Source: an uncultured Chloroflexota bacterium
GTDB taxonomy: Bacteria > Chloroflexota > UBA4733
NCBI GenBank assembly: GCA_937967325.1
Contig: CALBSQ010000148.1
Coordinates: 11,459 to 75,458, forward strand
Direction: 5' to 3'
Length of the DNA: 64,000 bases
Part shown: piece by piece, positions 26,897-35,011 of the stretch
Layout of the letters: each line of letters opens with the position of its first letter
Numbering within the stretch: the stretch's first letter is position 1
Translations under genes and position numbers: made by a program
The notes under the pieces: generated by a model
Databases searched by the model: none
The model's input: only the letters and a program-made list of their open reading frames with translations
What the model was told of the DNA's origin: nothing

Positions 26897-27715
26897 TCAC
26901 TGCATCCAGTTGCCGCCGTTGACGCAGATGGTCTGGCCGATGATGAAGCTGGCTTCGGGGCTGCAGAGGAAGGCCACCGCCGCCGCGACCTCGTAGGGAT
27001 AGCCGCGTCGCCCGACCGGGATGGAGGCGTCCGCCCGCGGCGGCTCACCGGTTATATAGGTGTGCGTATCGGTCGGTCCCGGCGCCACGCAGTTGACGCG
27101 GACGCCATATTGCGTGACGTTCTTGGCCAGCGCCATGGTGAAGGCGATCTCCGCAGCCTTGCTGGCGGCATAGGTCGTATTGGCGTTGGTACCCCAGCCG
27201 CCATGCTTGCCGGAGCCGGAAGCGATGTTGATGATGACGCCGGCCCGCCGCTCGATCATACCCGGCAAGACGGCGCGACAGCACAGGTGGACCCCGCGCA
27301 CGTTCACGGCCATGACGCGGTCGAACTCCTCCGGGGTGATGTCAAACAAGGAAGGGATGGACAGGGCCGCGGCATTGTTGACCAGGATGTCTACCTTACC
27401 GAACTGCTGCTGGGCAGCGCCGATCAAGCGGTTGACCCCGTCTACCTCCCCCACGTCCGCCTGCACGACGAGGGCGCGGCGCTGCAAGGAGCGGACGCGC
27501 CCGGCCACCACCTCTGCCTCCTCAGGGGTAGCACGGTGGTTGAGCACAACGTCGGCTCCCGCCTGGGCCAGCCGCACGGCGATGGCTCGCCCGATGCCGC
27601 GTGACGAGCCTGTTATCACGGCCACCTGGCCAAGCAATATCTCGTTGATTCGCTCCGGAAGCTGGGCTTCCAGGTTGGTGGTCCCCATAGATTGTTCAGG
27701 CACGACCGATCCCAC
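26897..27715 (-). CDS. SDR family oxidoreductase (FabG-like)
   Basis: Classical short-chain dehydrogenase: TGSSRGIGRAIAVRLAQAGA cofactor loop, NNAAALS, a catalytic Ser in INIASGSGKHGG, and YAASKAA with the Tyr-x3-Lys pair. The PG motif is CVAPGPTDTHTY. The C-terminus (QTICVNGGNWMQ) is typical of 3-oxoacyl-ACP or sugar/steroid alcohol dehydrogenases. Substrate unknown. The N-terminus has about 30 residues before the first strand; GTG at 27715, GTG at 27703 or ATG at 27688 are possible starts. Confidence 0.9.
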   Translation of the reverse strand: MGSVVPEQSMGTTNLEAQLPERINEILLGQVAVITGSSRGIGRAIAVRLAQAGADVVLNHRATPEEAEVVAGRVRSLQRRALVVQADVGEVDGVNRLIGAAQQQFGKVDILVNNAAALSIPSLFDITPEEFDRVMAVNVRGVHLCCRAVLPGMIERRAGVIINIASGSGKHGGWGTNANTTYAASKAAEIAFTMALAKNVTQYGVRVNCVAPGPTDTHTYITGEPPRADASIPVGRRGYPYEVAAAVAFLCSPEASFIIGQTICVNGGNWMQ

Positions 27716-27795
27716 CTCAATTCAGAATTCGGACATATGACTGTTATCACCGACTCCGACCACGGATATGCCGCACCGTATTGCACCGACCTGTC

Positions 27796-27924
27796 GGCGC
27801 GCCACGGAGCGCGGGCGTCCCGCCCGCCCGGTCACAACCAACGGCGGGCATGCTGGCAAGATGGCGACCGAGCGACATAGGCACGAAGCGAGGCGGGCGG
27901 GACGCCCGCGCTCCGTGGCGCGCC
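27796..27924. repeat. 129-bp element with perfect 33-bp inverted repeats (GCGGGCGTCCCGCCCGC family)
   Basis: Arms 27796-27828 and 27892-27924 are perfect reverse complements and contain the core GGAGCGCGGGCGTCCCGCCC. A second copy of the same family is at 60105-60220, with 25-bp arms. The element fills part of the 483-base gap between the SDR and aconitase; the rest of that gap has no supported gene. Such units are frequent between genes of environmental high-GC phyla and have the size of a non-autonomous palindromic repeat. Confidence 0.8.
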
Positions 27925-28198
27925 GCTCGCGGCGATAGCGTGTTGCAAACTCCGTGGCGCACCTCCCTGACGACGGAATCATAGCGTGCGGCAGCAAACA
28001 ACCGTCGTCGGGGCGCTACTCGCTGCCCAGGATGGAGTACACTACGGTGGCGGCTCTTGCCGCGCGCCGCAGGCGGTGCGCGGCCACAGGTCATCGTCGC
28101 AGGTGTCCGAGGTCTGCTCTCGCCCAGGCCGCGCGATCGGCCGGACGGCGGCACGACTCGACGTAGCGCTGCGTCTGCCCTCGGGGAGGTGCTCTACC

Positions 28199-30229
28199 AT
28201 GCCCGATAACGTCACCGGCAAGATCCTCAGGTCGCACCTGGTGGGGGGTGAGCTCGCTCCTGGCGCGGAGATCGCGGTGAGGGTGGACCAGACTTTGCTC
28301 CAAGACACAACCGGGACAATGGCCTGCCTCCAGTTCGAGGAGTTGAGCCTGGAGCGCGTCGCCGTGCCGCTCGCCCTGCAATACGTCGATCACAACCTGC
28401 TCCAGCTCGACTTCAAGAACCCGGACGACCACCGCTTCTTGCAGGCCTTCGCCGCTCGCTACGGGCTCCACTTCTCGCGCCCGGGCAACGGCATTTGCCA
28501 TTACGTCCATTTCGAGCGCTTCGCCCGTCCCGGCGCCATCCTGGTCGGGGCCGATAGCCACACCACCACCTCCGGCGCCCTGGGCATGCTGGCGATCGGC
28601 GCCGGCGGCCTCGACGTGGCCCTCTGCATGGCCGGCCACCCCTTCGAATTCGAGTCGCCCAGGATCGTGGGCGTCGAGCTGCGCGGCCGCCTCGCGCCCT
28701 GGGTGCAAGCCAAGGATGTCGTCCTGGAGCTGCTGCGACGGCGGGGCGTCCGCAACGGGTTGGGCCGCATCTTCGAGTTCTACGGCCCCGGCGTCGCCAC
28801 CTTGGATGTCGCCCAGCGGGCCACCATCTGCAACATGCTGGTCGAAACCGGGGCCACCACCGGCCTGTTCCCGTCCGACGGGCGGACCCACGAGTGGCTG
28901 GAGCAGCAGCAGCGGGCCGGCGACTGGCTCGACCTTGCCGCCGACCCGGCGGCTGCCTACGACGAGCACGAGCTGATCGAGTTAGACCGTCTGGAGCCGC
29001 TGATCGCCGCGCCCTCCAGTCCCGGCAACGTCGTGCCGGTGCGCGAGGTCGCCGGGACGCCGGTCGCCCAGGTCTGCATCGGCTCCTCAGTCAACTCCGG
29101 CTTTGCTGACCTCGCCATCGTCGCCGCCGTGTTGCGCGGCCGGGTCATTGCCCCCAACCTCGTGATGACGGTCACGCCCGGCTCGCGCCAAGTCCTGGAC
29201 GTCATCGTTCGGTCGGGCGTGTACGGCGACCTCATCTCGGCGGGAGCGCGGATGCTGGAGCCGGCTTGCGGCCCGTGTGTCGGCATGGGGCAGGCGCCGC
29301 CGACCAACACCGTCTCGGTGCGCACCTTCAACCGCAACTTCCCCGGCCGCAGCGGCACGATCAAGGACCAGGTCTACCTGTCCAGCCCGGCCACGGCGGC
29401 GGCAACGGCGCTGTGCGGCGTGATCACCGATCCGCGCGACCTCGGCCCCGAGGAGCCGGGCCTCCCCGCCCCGACCTACCGCCCGGGGACAGACGATCAG
29501 CAGATCCTGGCCCCGCCACCAGCCGAGCAGGCGCGATCCATGGCGCTGCCCCGCGGGCCGAACATCCAGCCACCGCCGCCCCAGGTCCCGTTGCCGGCCG
29601 CGTTGCAGGGAGCGGTGCTGATCGTGGTCGGTGACGACATCTCGACGGGCGACCTCTCGCCGGACGGCGCGGAGGTGATGGCCTTCCGGTCCAACGTGCC
29701 GGTGATGGCGAGCTTCGTGTTCCGACGCCTCGACCCCAGCTTCGCGACGCGAGCGCGGGAGCAGGGCGGCGGCTTCATCGTCGGTGGCCACAACTACGGT
29801 CAGGGCTCCTCGCGCGAGCACGCTGCGCTTGCGCCCAAGCAGCTCGGCGTCCGAGCGGTCGTCGCCAAGAGCTTCGCCCGCATCCACCGGCGCAACTTGA
29901 TCGCCCAGGGCATCCCGCCGCTGACCTTCGCCCGCGACGACGACTACCTCCTGGCTCGCCAGGACGACACCTGGGAGCTGCCCGACCTGCGCGCCGCCCT
30001 GGCCGAAGGGCGCGAGGATGTCCGCTGCCGCATCGTCGAGTCGGGGCGGGAGCTGACCCTTCGCGCCGATTTCTCGCCTCGCGAGCGCGAGGTCCTCGTC
30101 GACGGTGGCTTGCTGGCGCACATCCGCAAGGGCGGGCGGCCGCTCAGCGCCGAGCAGGCCGTAAGCGGCCACGTGGATCAGGGTTCGCCCATCACCCACT
30201 CCGTGCCGGAGGGGCGACCGGCCACCTAA
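28199..30229 (+). CDS. acn: Aconitate hydratase
   Basis: 676 residues, the size of the mitochondrial-like/short bacterial aconitases. Domains 1-3 carry VGADSHTTTSGALGMLAIGAGG and the three [4Fe-4S] ligands Cys293 (VCIGSSVNSGF), Cys357 and Cys360 (ACGPCVGMGQ). The C-terminal swivel domain has GHNYGQGSSREHAALAP and the citrate-binding KSFARIHRRNLIAQGI. It interconverts citrate and isocitrate in the TCA cycle. The ATG at 28199 was selected because GGAGGT lies eight bases upstream; the frame stays open to 27986 but that part overlaps repeat-derived DNA. The final 60 residues after LVDGGLLAHIRK are a variable tail. Confidence 0.93.
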   Translation: MPDNVTGKILRSHLVGGELAPGAEIAVRVDQTLLQDTTGTMACLQFEELSLERVAVPLALQYVDHNLLQLDFKNPDDHRFLQAFAARYGLHFSRPGNGICHYVHFERFARPGAILVGADSHTTTSGALGMLAIGAGGLDVALCMAGHPFEFESPRIVGVELRGRLAPWVQAKDVVLELLRRRGVRNGLGRIFEFYGPGVATLDVAQRATICNMLVETGATTGLFPSDGRTHEWLEQQQRAGDWLDLAADPAAAYDEHELIELDRLEPLIAAPSSPGNVVPVREVAGTPVAQVCIGSSVNSGFADLAIVAAVLRGRVIAPNLVMTVTPGSRQVLDVIVRSGVYGDLISAGARMLEPACGPCVGMGQAPPTNTVSVRTFNRNFPGRSGTIKDQVYLSSPATAAATALCGVITDPRDLGPEEPGLPAPTYRPGTDDQQILAPPPAEQARSMALPRGPNIQPPPPQVPLPAALQGAVLIVVGDDISTGDLSPDGAEVMAFRSNVPVMASFVFRRLDPSFATRAREQGGGFIVGGHNYGQGSSREHAALAPKQLGVRAVVAKSFARIHRRNLIAQGIPPLTFARDDDYLLARQDDTWELPDLRAALAEGREDVRCRIVESGRELTLRADFSPREREVLVDGGLLAHIRKGGRPLSAEQAVSGHVDQGSPITHSVPEGRPAT

Positions 30230-30265
30230 ACGCCGGGCAGGGCGCGCCACTTCGGCGTGTGCGAC

Positions 30266-30892
30266 CTATCCCGTGGCCATGGCCGCGAGGCGCTGGAAAG
30301 CCGATGGCAGCGGACCGTCGTCGAGGCGCCGGCGGATCACGCCGGCGCACTCCTCTGGGCTGAGCACCGAGCTGTCGACTTCCATGTCATAGATTCCCGG
30401 CGCGTGGACGGCCTGCTGCCACAAGCGCACCGGGTTTGGCGGCGAGCCGTCGTCGGCGTTGCCGGCGCCCCAGGTAGCGCGCCGCCGTTCCATGACCACG
30501 TCGATGGGACAACGCACGCCCACGAACAACGCCGGGAGGCCCGTCAGTTGCCGAGCACAGGCGGGGAGAATCCCCCTTGGCACGGAATAGGCGTCATGGT
30601 GCCCGACATCCACCACGACGTTCGGCCCCAAGCGACTGTGCGCGGCAATGGCCTCGTACATGGCGCGGTACAAGATCACAACGAGAGGCTCGAGGTCGGG
30701 GCGCTCGCCCCCGGGGCGCAGCCCGAGCCCGGGCTGGTAGCGGCCCGGGGTCATCTGCTTGAACCGATCGACCCCCAGGTTCATCCAGACGCCCTCGAAC
30801 GTGTCCTGGATCGCGGCGGCGATGCTGGACTTCCCGGATCGCGGGGTCCCGTTCAAAATCACGATCTGGCCGGGTGGGACTACCTGCACCAT
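30266..30892 (-). CDS. Chloramphenicol 3-O-phosphotransferase-like kinase
   Basis: 208 residues, a P-loop kinase with ILNGTPRSGKSSIAAAIQ (Walker A), VDRFKQMTP and VVVDVGHHD, the three blocks that typify the CPT family which phosphorylates chloramphenicol at O3. The Asp of VDVGHHD would be the base. AGGAGG lies six bases upstream of the ATG at 30892. Directly upstream is the end of an IS5-type transposase remnant, consistent with acquisition by transposition. Many homologues in environmental bacteria act on unknown alcohols, so resistance is an inference. Confidence 0.85.
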   Translation of the reverse strand: MVQVVPPGQIVILNGTPRSGKSSIAAAIQDTFEGVWMNLGVDRFKQMTPGRYQPGLGLRPGGERPDLEPLVVILYRAMYEAIAAHSRLGPNVVVDVGHHDAYSVPRGILPACARQLTGLPALFVGVRCPIDVVMERRRATWGAGNADDGSPPNPVRLWQQAVHAPGIYDMEVDSSVLSPEECAGVIRRRLDDGPLPSAFQRLAAMATG

Positions 30893-30913
30893 GCATCTCC
30901 TCCTTGGAGCCTG

Positions 30914-31063
30914 TCATGCACTTTCGGTCATGAAGCGAATGAAGCCGCTGAGCAACAAGATCGCGAAGGTGAGGAAATGCAGCCTCGTCCGCATTTCCGG
31001 CAGGCGCTCGTAGGCGCGCGCCATGCGGCGGAAGCGCACCAGCCAGGCGAAGGTGCGTTCCAT
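30914..31063 (-). pseudogene. IS5-family transposase C-terminal remnant
   Basis: Translating the minus strand from 31063 gives a 49-residue peptide starting MERTFAWLVRFRRMARAYER, followed by LPEMRTRLHFLTFAILLL. This is the C-terminal signature of IS5-group DDE transposases (VERTFAWLGRFRRLAKDYER in intact copies), including the final catalytic Glu in ERTFAW. In-frame stops lie just upstream, and no inverted terminal repeats or N-terminal part could be found, so the copy is dead. It lies between the CPT-like kinase and the phosphoribosyltransferase gene. Confidence 0.85.
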
Positions 31064-31111
31064 AACGCCGCTATGCTACCCGCCCAAACGATCCGACGTG
31101 CGTAGCAGGCT

Positions 31112-31729
31112 CTAGAGCCGAATTGCCGACTGGAGCAACACTCCGCGCCGCTCGATCTCCCGACGAGCGTGATAACGCACCAGCTCAAAGGCCACACTGA
31201 CCCCATTGGGGACGCCTCCTGCCTGCTCGACCAGGTCCAGCGCCGCCAGCGCCGTGCCCCCGGTCGCGAGAACGTCATCCACGACGAGCACATGACTGCC
31301 AGGAAGAATCGCTCCGCCGTGTATCTCCATTGTCCGTTCCGGATCCCTTGCTCGCCCGGACGACTCGTATGCACGCCGCAACGTCGCGCGCGGCAGCTTG
31401 CCGGCGCGCCTGGCGAGGACAATCGGGCGCGCCAGCTCGAGGGCCATTGGCGCACCGAAGAGATAACCGCAGGATTCGATGCAGAGCAACGCGTCCGGTG
31501 GCTCGGCACGGAAAGGCTGGCACATTTGCTCGACCAATGCCCGAAACGCGGCGGGGTCGTGCTCAAGAACGAGGGTAATGTCCGTGAATTGGCGAGTAGG
31601 CGTCGGGAAGTCTGGGTTTATCAACCGCCGAATTGCGAGATCGAGGTCTCTCGGAAAGCCCTCAGGCATACATCCCAGCCTCTCTTCGTGTAGTGTATCT
31701 TCGGCAAAGGATGTCGCTCCCCTGCTCAT
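31112..31729 (-). CDS. APRT-like phosphoribosyltransferase, second copy in the window
   Basis: 205 residues. NPDFPTPTRQFTDITLVLEHDP parallels the APRT N-terminal signature, CIESCGYLFGAPMALEL the PP loop, and VLVVDDVLATGGTALAALDL is the PRPP motif. Compared with the apt gene at 20176, it has about 25 extra N-terminal residues and differs at many positions, so it may act on another base or nucleoside. It stands alone beside an IS5 remnant on the same strand, with no purine genes around it. Confidence 0.85.
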   Translation of the reverse strand: MSRGATSFAEDTLHEERLGCMPEGFPRDLDLAIRRLINPDFPTPTRQFTDITLVLEHDPAAFRALVEQMCQPFRAEPPDALLCIESCGYLFGAPMALELARPIVLARRAGKLPRATLRRAYESSGRARDPERTMEIHGGAILPGSHVLVVDDVLATGGTALAALDLVEQAGGVPNGVSVAFELVRYHARREIERRGVLLQSAIRL

Positions 31730-31802
31730 GCGGTCGCCTCCGACCTGTTCCCTTTCGTCGACGGCGCCGCGTCAGGAAGTGAGGGACGCTGAAGACACGC
31801 TG

Positions 31803-31976
31803 ATGGGAGAGGCAATGATGGTTCCGCAGGACAAGGCAACTGGACTCGCCAACCGCGAGGAGTGGGCAGATGCCTATCTTGCCGATCTCTGCCGGTTACC
31901 ACGGATCGGTCGCACGTGGCGCACCCATCTGGGGCTCGCCTTTCTCACAGCCGAACGTTGGTATCGCGAGGGCTAA
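31803..31976 (+). CDS. Small hypothetical protein (57 aa)
   Basis: From 31803 the frame encodes a short peptide with sensible composition (VPQDKATGLANREEWADAYL, WRTHLGLAFLTAERWYREG). Two further in-frame ATGs lie at 31815 and 31818, the latter with GAGAGG five bases upstream, so the true start may be internal. Nothing is recognised. It lies in a mosaic region of short or imported genes; translation is plausible but unproven. Confidence 0.4.
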   Translation: MGEAMMVPQDKATGLANREEWADAYLADLCRLPRIGRTWRTHLGLAFLTAERWYREG

Positions 31977-32066
31977 TGTCCCGCCGTTTGGCGGGGCGGC
32001 ATCCGGACGATAGAGACATCCGTCAGCTTAGTAGCCGACCAGCGATGCCCGGCGGACCCTAGCAGG

Positions 32067-32690
32067 CTAGCCTTCGGCGAGCGGATCGGCGAATACGTCG
32101 GCCACCGGGAGCGAGAAGCCGGGCACGACGTCCTCCCCGTCGAGCGCGTCGCCCGCGCCGAGCGTCATGGCCGGGCCGGAGGGATGATCGTGGCGCCACA
32201 CGTCGACCTGTTGCCGCGCCGGCCACGCCACCCATACCAGGCGTGTCCCGCCGTCTAAGTAGGTCCGCGCCTTCGCCGCCATGGCGCCCGGCCCCTGGTC
32301 GGGCGACGCGACTTCGATCGCGAGGTCCGGCGCGAAGGGGATCGGCTTGCGCCGGTCCGTGATCAGCGCCCGCTTCTCGGCAGCGCAATAGCCAACGTCG
32401 GGGACCAGGCCGGTCTCGGCGCCGGCGAACCTGTACACCCCGTCGGCCCCGGTGACGATGCCCAGACGCCGCGGCCGTACATGCACATTCAGCATGAAGG
32501 AGATGGTCTGTCCGATGGTCGTCGCCTCGAACCCGCTACCGGCCATGCGGACTAGCACCCCCTCGACCACCTCGTACTGGTACCCGTCGTCCGGTAACGT
32601 CAGCAGGATATCGACCGTGACGGCGCCGAAGTGCGGTACGATCTCCGCCCAAGGGGCGAGGGATCCGGGCATCGTCGTTGCGGTATTCAT
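32067..32690 (-). CDS. Uma2 family (DUF820) putative endonuclease
   Basis: Second Uma2 copy, about 207 residues from the ATG at 32690 (an upstream in-frame start at 32744 is less likely). It has YEVVEGVLVRMAG, GLVPDVGYCA with the catalytic Asp, DLAIEVASPDQG with the catalytic Glu, the KARTYLDGGTRLVWVAWPAR helix-strand pair and the late DGEDVVPGFSLPV. It is closely similar in layout to the copy at 2141, especially in the C-terminal part (DGEDVVPGFS versus DGENVIPGFT), which suggests duplication within this lineage. Confidence 0.85.
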   Translation of the reverse strand: MNTATTMPGSLAPWAEIVPHFGAVTVDILLTLPDDGYQYEVVEGVLVRMAGSGFEATTIGQTISFMLNVHVRPRRLGIVTGADGVYRFAGAETGLVPDVGYCAAEKRALITDRRKPIPFAPDLAIEVASPDQGPGAMAAKARTYLDGGTRLVWVAWPARQQVDVWRHDHPSGPAMTLGAGDALDGEDVVPGFSLPVADVFADPLAEG

Positions 32691-33136
32691 GGTTCCATTA
32701 TCCCCTGCCCGTGTTGGGCCTTCAACCGGGCGAATTCTATCCATCGACTCTGCGCGCTGTTGCGCGCCGTGCGACCGGGCAGGCGCACGACGCTCGCAAT
32801 GCTAACCTCTGTCGTCATCCCTGGCCGCTCCGTGAGAGTCCGTCGCCTTGCCGCGGTCGAGGACCGCGGCAGGGCGGTGGGTGGCGCGGTACGCCGCCGC
32901 GGCCGTTCCTTGGTGCGCGTTTCCACTGGCTTCCGGCTCTGCTGCATGGTGCTATACTCCCACCGCTAGCGCACGCATCGTGATCGAGGTCACGACGGCC
33001 CGCCACTACTGGGCTTCGTCAGTTCCGGCGAGGCGATACTCCGCCCCCGCGGCCGGACGCAGCGCTCACCGTTGCGCTACTTGCCTGCGCGGCGATCCTG
33101 TTGGTCCCCTGCAATGCCACAGAACGGAGAGCATCG
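32691..33136. other. 446-base space without a supported gene
   Basis: Between the divergent Uma2 gene and the ABC exporter no frame has protein-like composition; all long frames are Arg/Pro-rich. The only regulatory-looking string is TATACT at about 32951, a possible -10 element for the exporter, but no matching -35 at the right distance was found. A short AC-skewed stretch before 33137 leads to the GGAGAG site of the ABC gene. Confidence 0.4.
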
Positions 33137-35011
33137 GTGCCAGTCATACCAATCGCGTCGATACCGCGGCGAATCGCAGCGGGCGTGTCCACGGCCGCCT
33201 CCGCGTTCCGTTACAGCGGCGGGCTGCTCCTCCGCTATGCACCGGCGCCCGGCGGTCTCCTACTGGCTCAGGCCGTCGCCGTCGGCGCGGCGGCCCCGCT
33301 AGCGGTCTGGGCGATGCAGGGGCTGATCAACGCGGTCACCCGCGCCCAGCGCGTGACGTTCTCGGCGTCCGTTCCCTGGCTCGCGCTGCTGCTGGTCGCC
33401 TTCTTGCTGCAACAGGCGTTCCGCGCTTCCGGCATCTACCTTTCCAGCCTCGCCAGAGAGCGCGTGGACGAGGGGCTGCGCCGTCAGGTCTACGCCCAGG
33501 CGCTCGCCCTGCCGCTCGCCGCCTTCGAGCGGCCGGACTACTACGCCAAGCTGGATACTGGCCGGCAGGCGCTGGGCGGCTCGCTCATCTTCCTGATCCA
33601 GCAGATCGGGACGCTGGTGAGCACGGTGGTCGGTCTGGCCGGCCTGCTGCTGCTCTACGCCAGCGTCCACTGGCTCCTGGCGGCCATCCTACTGGTCACG
33701 GCCATCGTTCGCGCCCACGTCGGCGCGCAGCTCAGCCGCGCGTTCACCCAGGTGCAGTATCGCAGCTCGCCGCTCAAGCGCGAGCTAGGCTACTGGACCG
33801 GCCTGCTGCTCGGCCGCGAGGCCGCGCCGGAGCTGCGCCTGTTCGGTCTGGGCGCACATCTCCTCGGCCGCTGGCAGGCCGTCTTCCAGTGCTATCTGGA
33901 CGACATGCAGGCGGCGCGTCGCCAACTGGCCCTGTACGAGCTGGGAAGCGTGACGCTGCAGGAGGTCGTCAGCTTCATCACGGTCATCGCCCTGCTGGCG
34001 TTCGGCGTGCGCGGCAGCATCAGCATCGGCGGCGTGGTGGCACTGCTCTACAGCATCAGCCGCTTCCGCGAGCTGACGCAATCGCTCGCCTTCAACGCGC
34101 ACTACGTCGTCGATCAGTGGGTGCGCATGCAGCATTTGCGCGACTTCCTGGCGCTGCCCACGGAGCTGACGCCGGACCATCCGCGACGCCGGCCTCCCCG
34201 GCCGATCCGGCAGGGCGTCCGCTTCCACGATGTCGGCTTCACCTATCCCGGGTCCAGCTCGCCGGTGTTGCGCGGGGTCGCCCTCGTGCTGCGCCCGGGA
34301 GAGCACGTGGCGCTGGTCGGCGAGAACGGCGCCGGCAAGACGACGCTGGTACGTCTCCTGCTGGGTCTCTACCGTCCCACCAGGGGGCGGATCACCGTCG
34401 ACGGCATCGACCTGGCAGACCTCGATCCGTCCGCCTGGCGAAACGAGGCAACCGCCGTGTTCCAAGACTTCATGCGCTACCAGACCAGTGTTGTGGAGAA
34501 CATTGCCTACGCCGACGCCACTTTGCTGCCTGCGGACGGCATCCCCGCCTCGACGACGCACCCGCGCATCGTCGAGGCGGCCAAGCGCAGCGGCGCAGCC
34601 TCCTTCATCGATGTGCTGCCGTCCGGCTATTCGACCTTGCTGGGGAAGGCGCTGGAGGGCGCGGCCGACCTGTCCTCCGGCCAGTGGCAGCGGCTGGCGC
34701 TGGCTCGGGCCTACCTGCGCGATGCCCAGATTGTCGCCCTGGACGAGCCGACGGCCGCGCTCGACCCGCGCGGTGAGGTGGAGGTCTACCGCCAGTTCGC
34801 ACGGGCCGCGGCCGGTCGCTGCGCTGTCTTCATCTCCCACCGGCTCGGCTCGGCGCGGCTGGCCGATCGTGTCGTGGTGCTGCGCCAGGGGCGCAGCGTG
34901 GAGGAGGGCAGCCATGATGCGTTGCTCCGGCAGGGCGGCGAATATGCCCGTATGTACCGCCTGCAGGCCAACTGGTACCAGGACGGTGACAAGGAAGGTG
35001 GGGAACGATGA
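33137..35011 (+). CDS. ABC exporter half-transporter (fused permease and ATPase)
   Basis: About 624 residues from the GTG at 33137 (GGAGAG six bases upstream). The first 330 residues form the six-helix type-1 exporter domain; the C-terminal ATPase has GENGAGKTTLVRLLLGLY (Walker A), the LSSGQWQRLALARAYL signature (first Gly of the usual LSGGQ replaced by Ser), IVALDEPTAALDP (Walker B) and SHRLGSARLAD (H-loop). Its stop overlaps the ATG of a paralogous half-transporter, so the pair would form a heterodimeric lipid, peptide or drug exporter. The partner is broken, which leaves this subunit's function in doubt. Confidence 0.9.
   Translation: MPVIPIASIPRRIAAGVSTAASAFRYSGGLLLRYAPAPGGLLLAQAVAVGAAAPLAVWAMQGLINAVTRAQRVTFSASVPWLALLLVAFLLQQAFRASGIYLSSLARERVDEGLRRQVYAQALALPLAAFERPDYYAKLDTGRQALGGSLIFLIQQIGTLVSTVVGLAGLLLLYASVHWLLAAILLVTAIVRAHVGAQLSRAFTQVQYRSSPLKRELGYWTGLLLGREAAPELRLFGLGAHLLGRWQAVFQCYLDDMQAARRQLALYELGSVTLQEVVSFITVIALLAFGVRGSISIGGVVALLYSISRFRELTQSLAFNAHYVVDQWVRMQHLRDFLALPTELTPDHPRRRPPRPIRQGVRFHDVGFTYPGSSSPVLRGVALVLRPGEHVALVGENGAGKTTLVRLLLGLYRPTRGRITVDGIDLADLDPSAWRNEATAVFQDFMRYQTSVVENIAYADATLLPADGIPASTTHPRIVEAAKRSGAASFIDVLPSGYSTLLGKALEGAADLSSGQWQRLALARAYLRDAQIVALDEPTAALDPRGEVEVYRQFARAAAGRCAVFISHRLGSARLADRVVVLRQGRSVEEGSHDALLRQGGEYARMYRLQANWYQDGDKEGGER

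Noticed and set aside
27986..28198. N-terminal extension of aconitase
   Set aside because: The extra 71 residues are Arg/Gly/Ser-rich, lack homology, and a good GGAGGT site sets the ATG at 28199.
32947..32956. TATACT as the promoter of the ABC exporter
   Set aside because: No -35 element at a suitable distance; recorded only as a remark in the intergenic entry.
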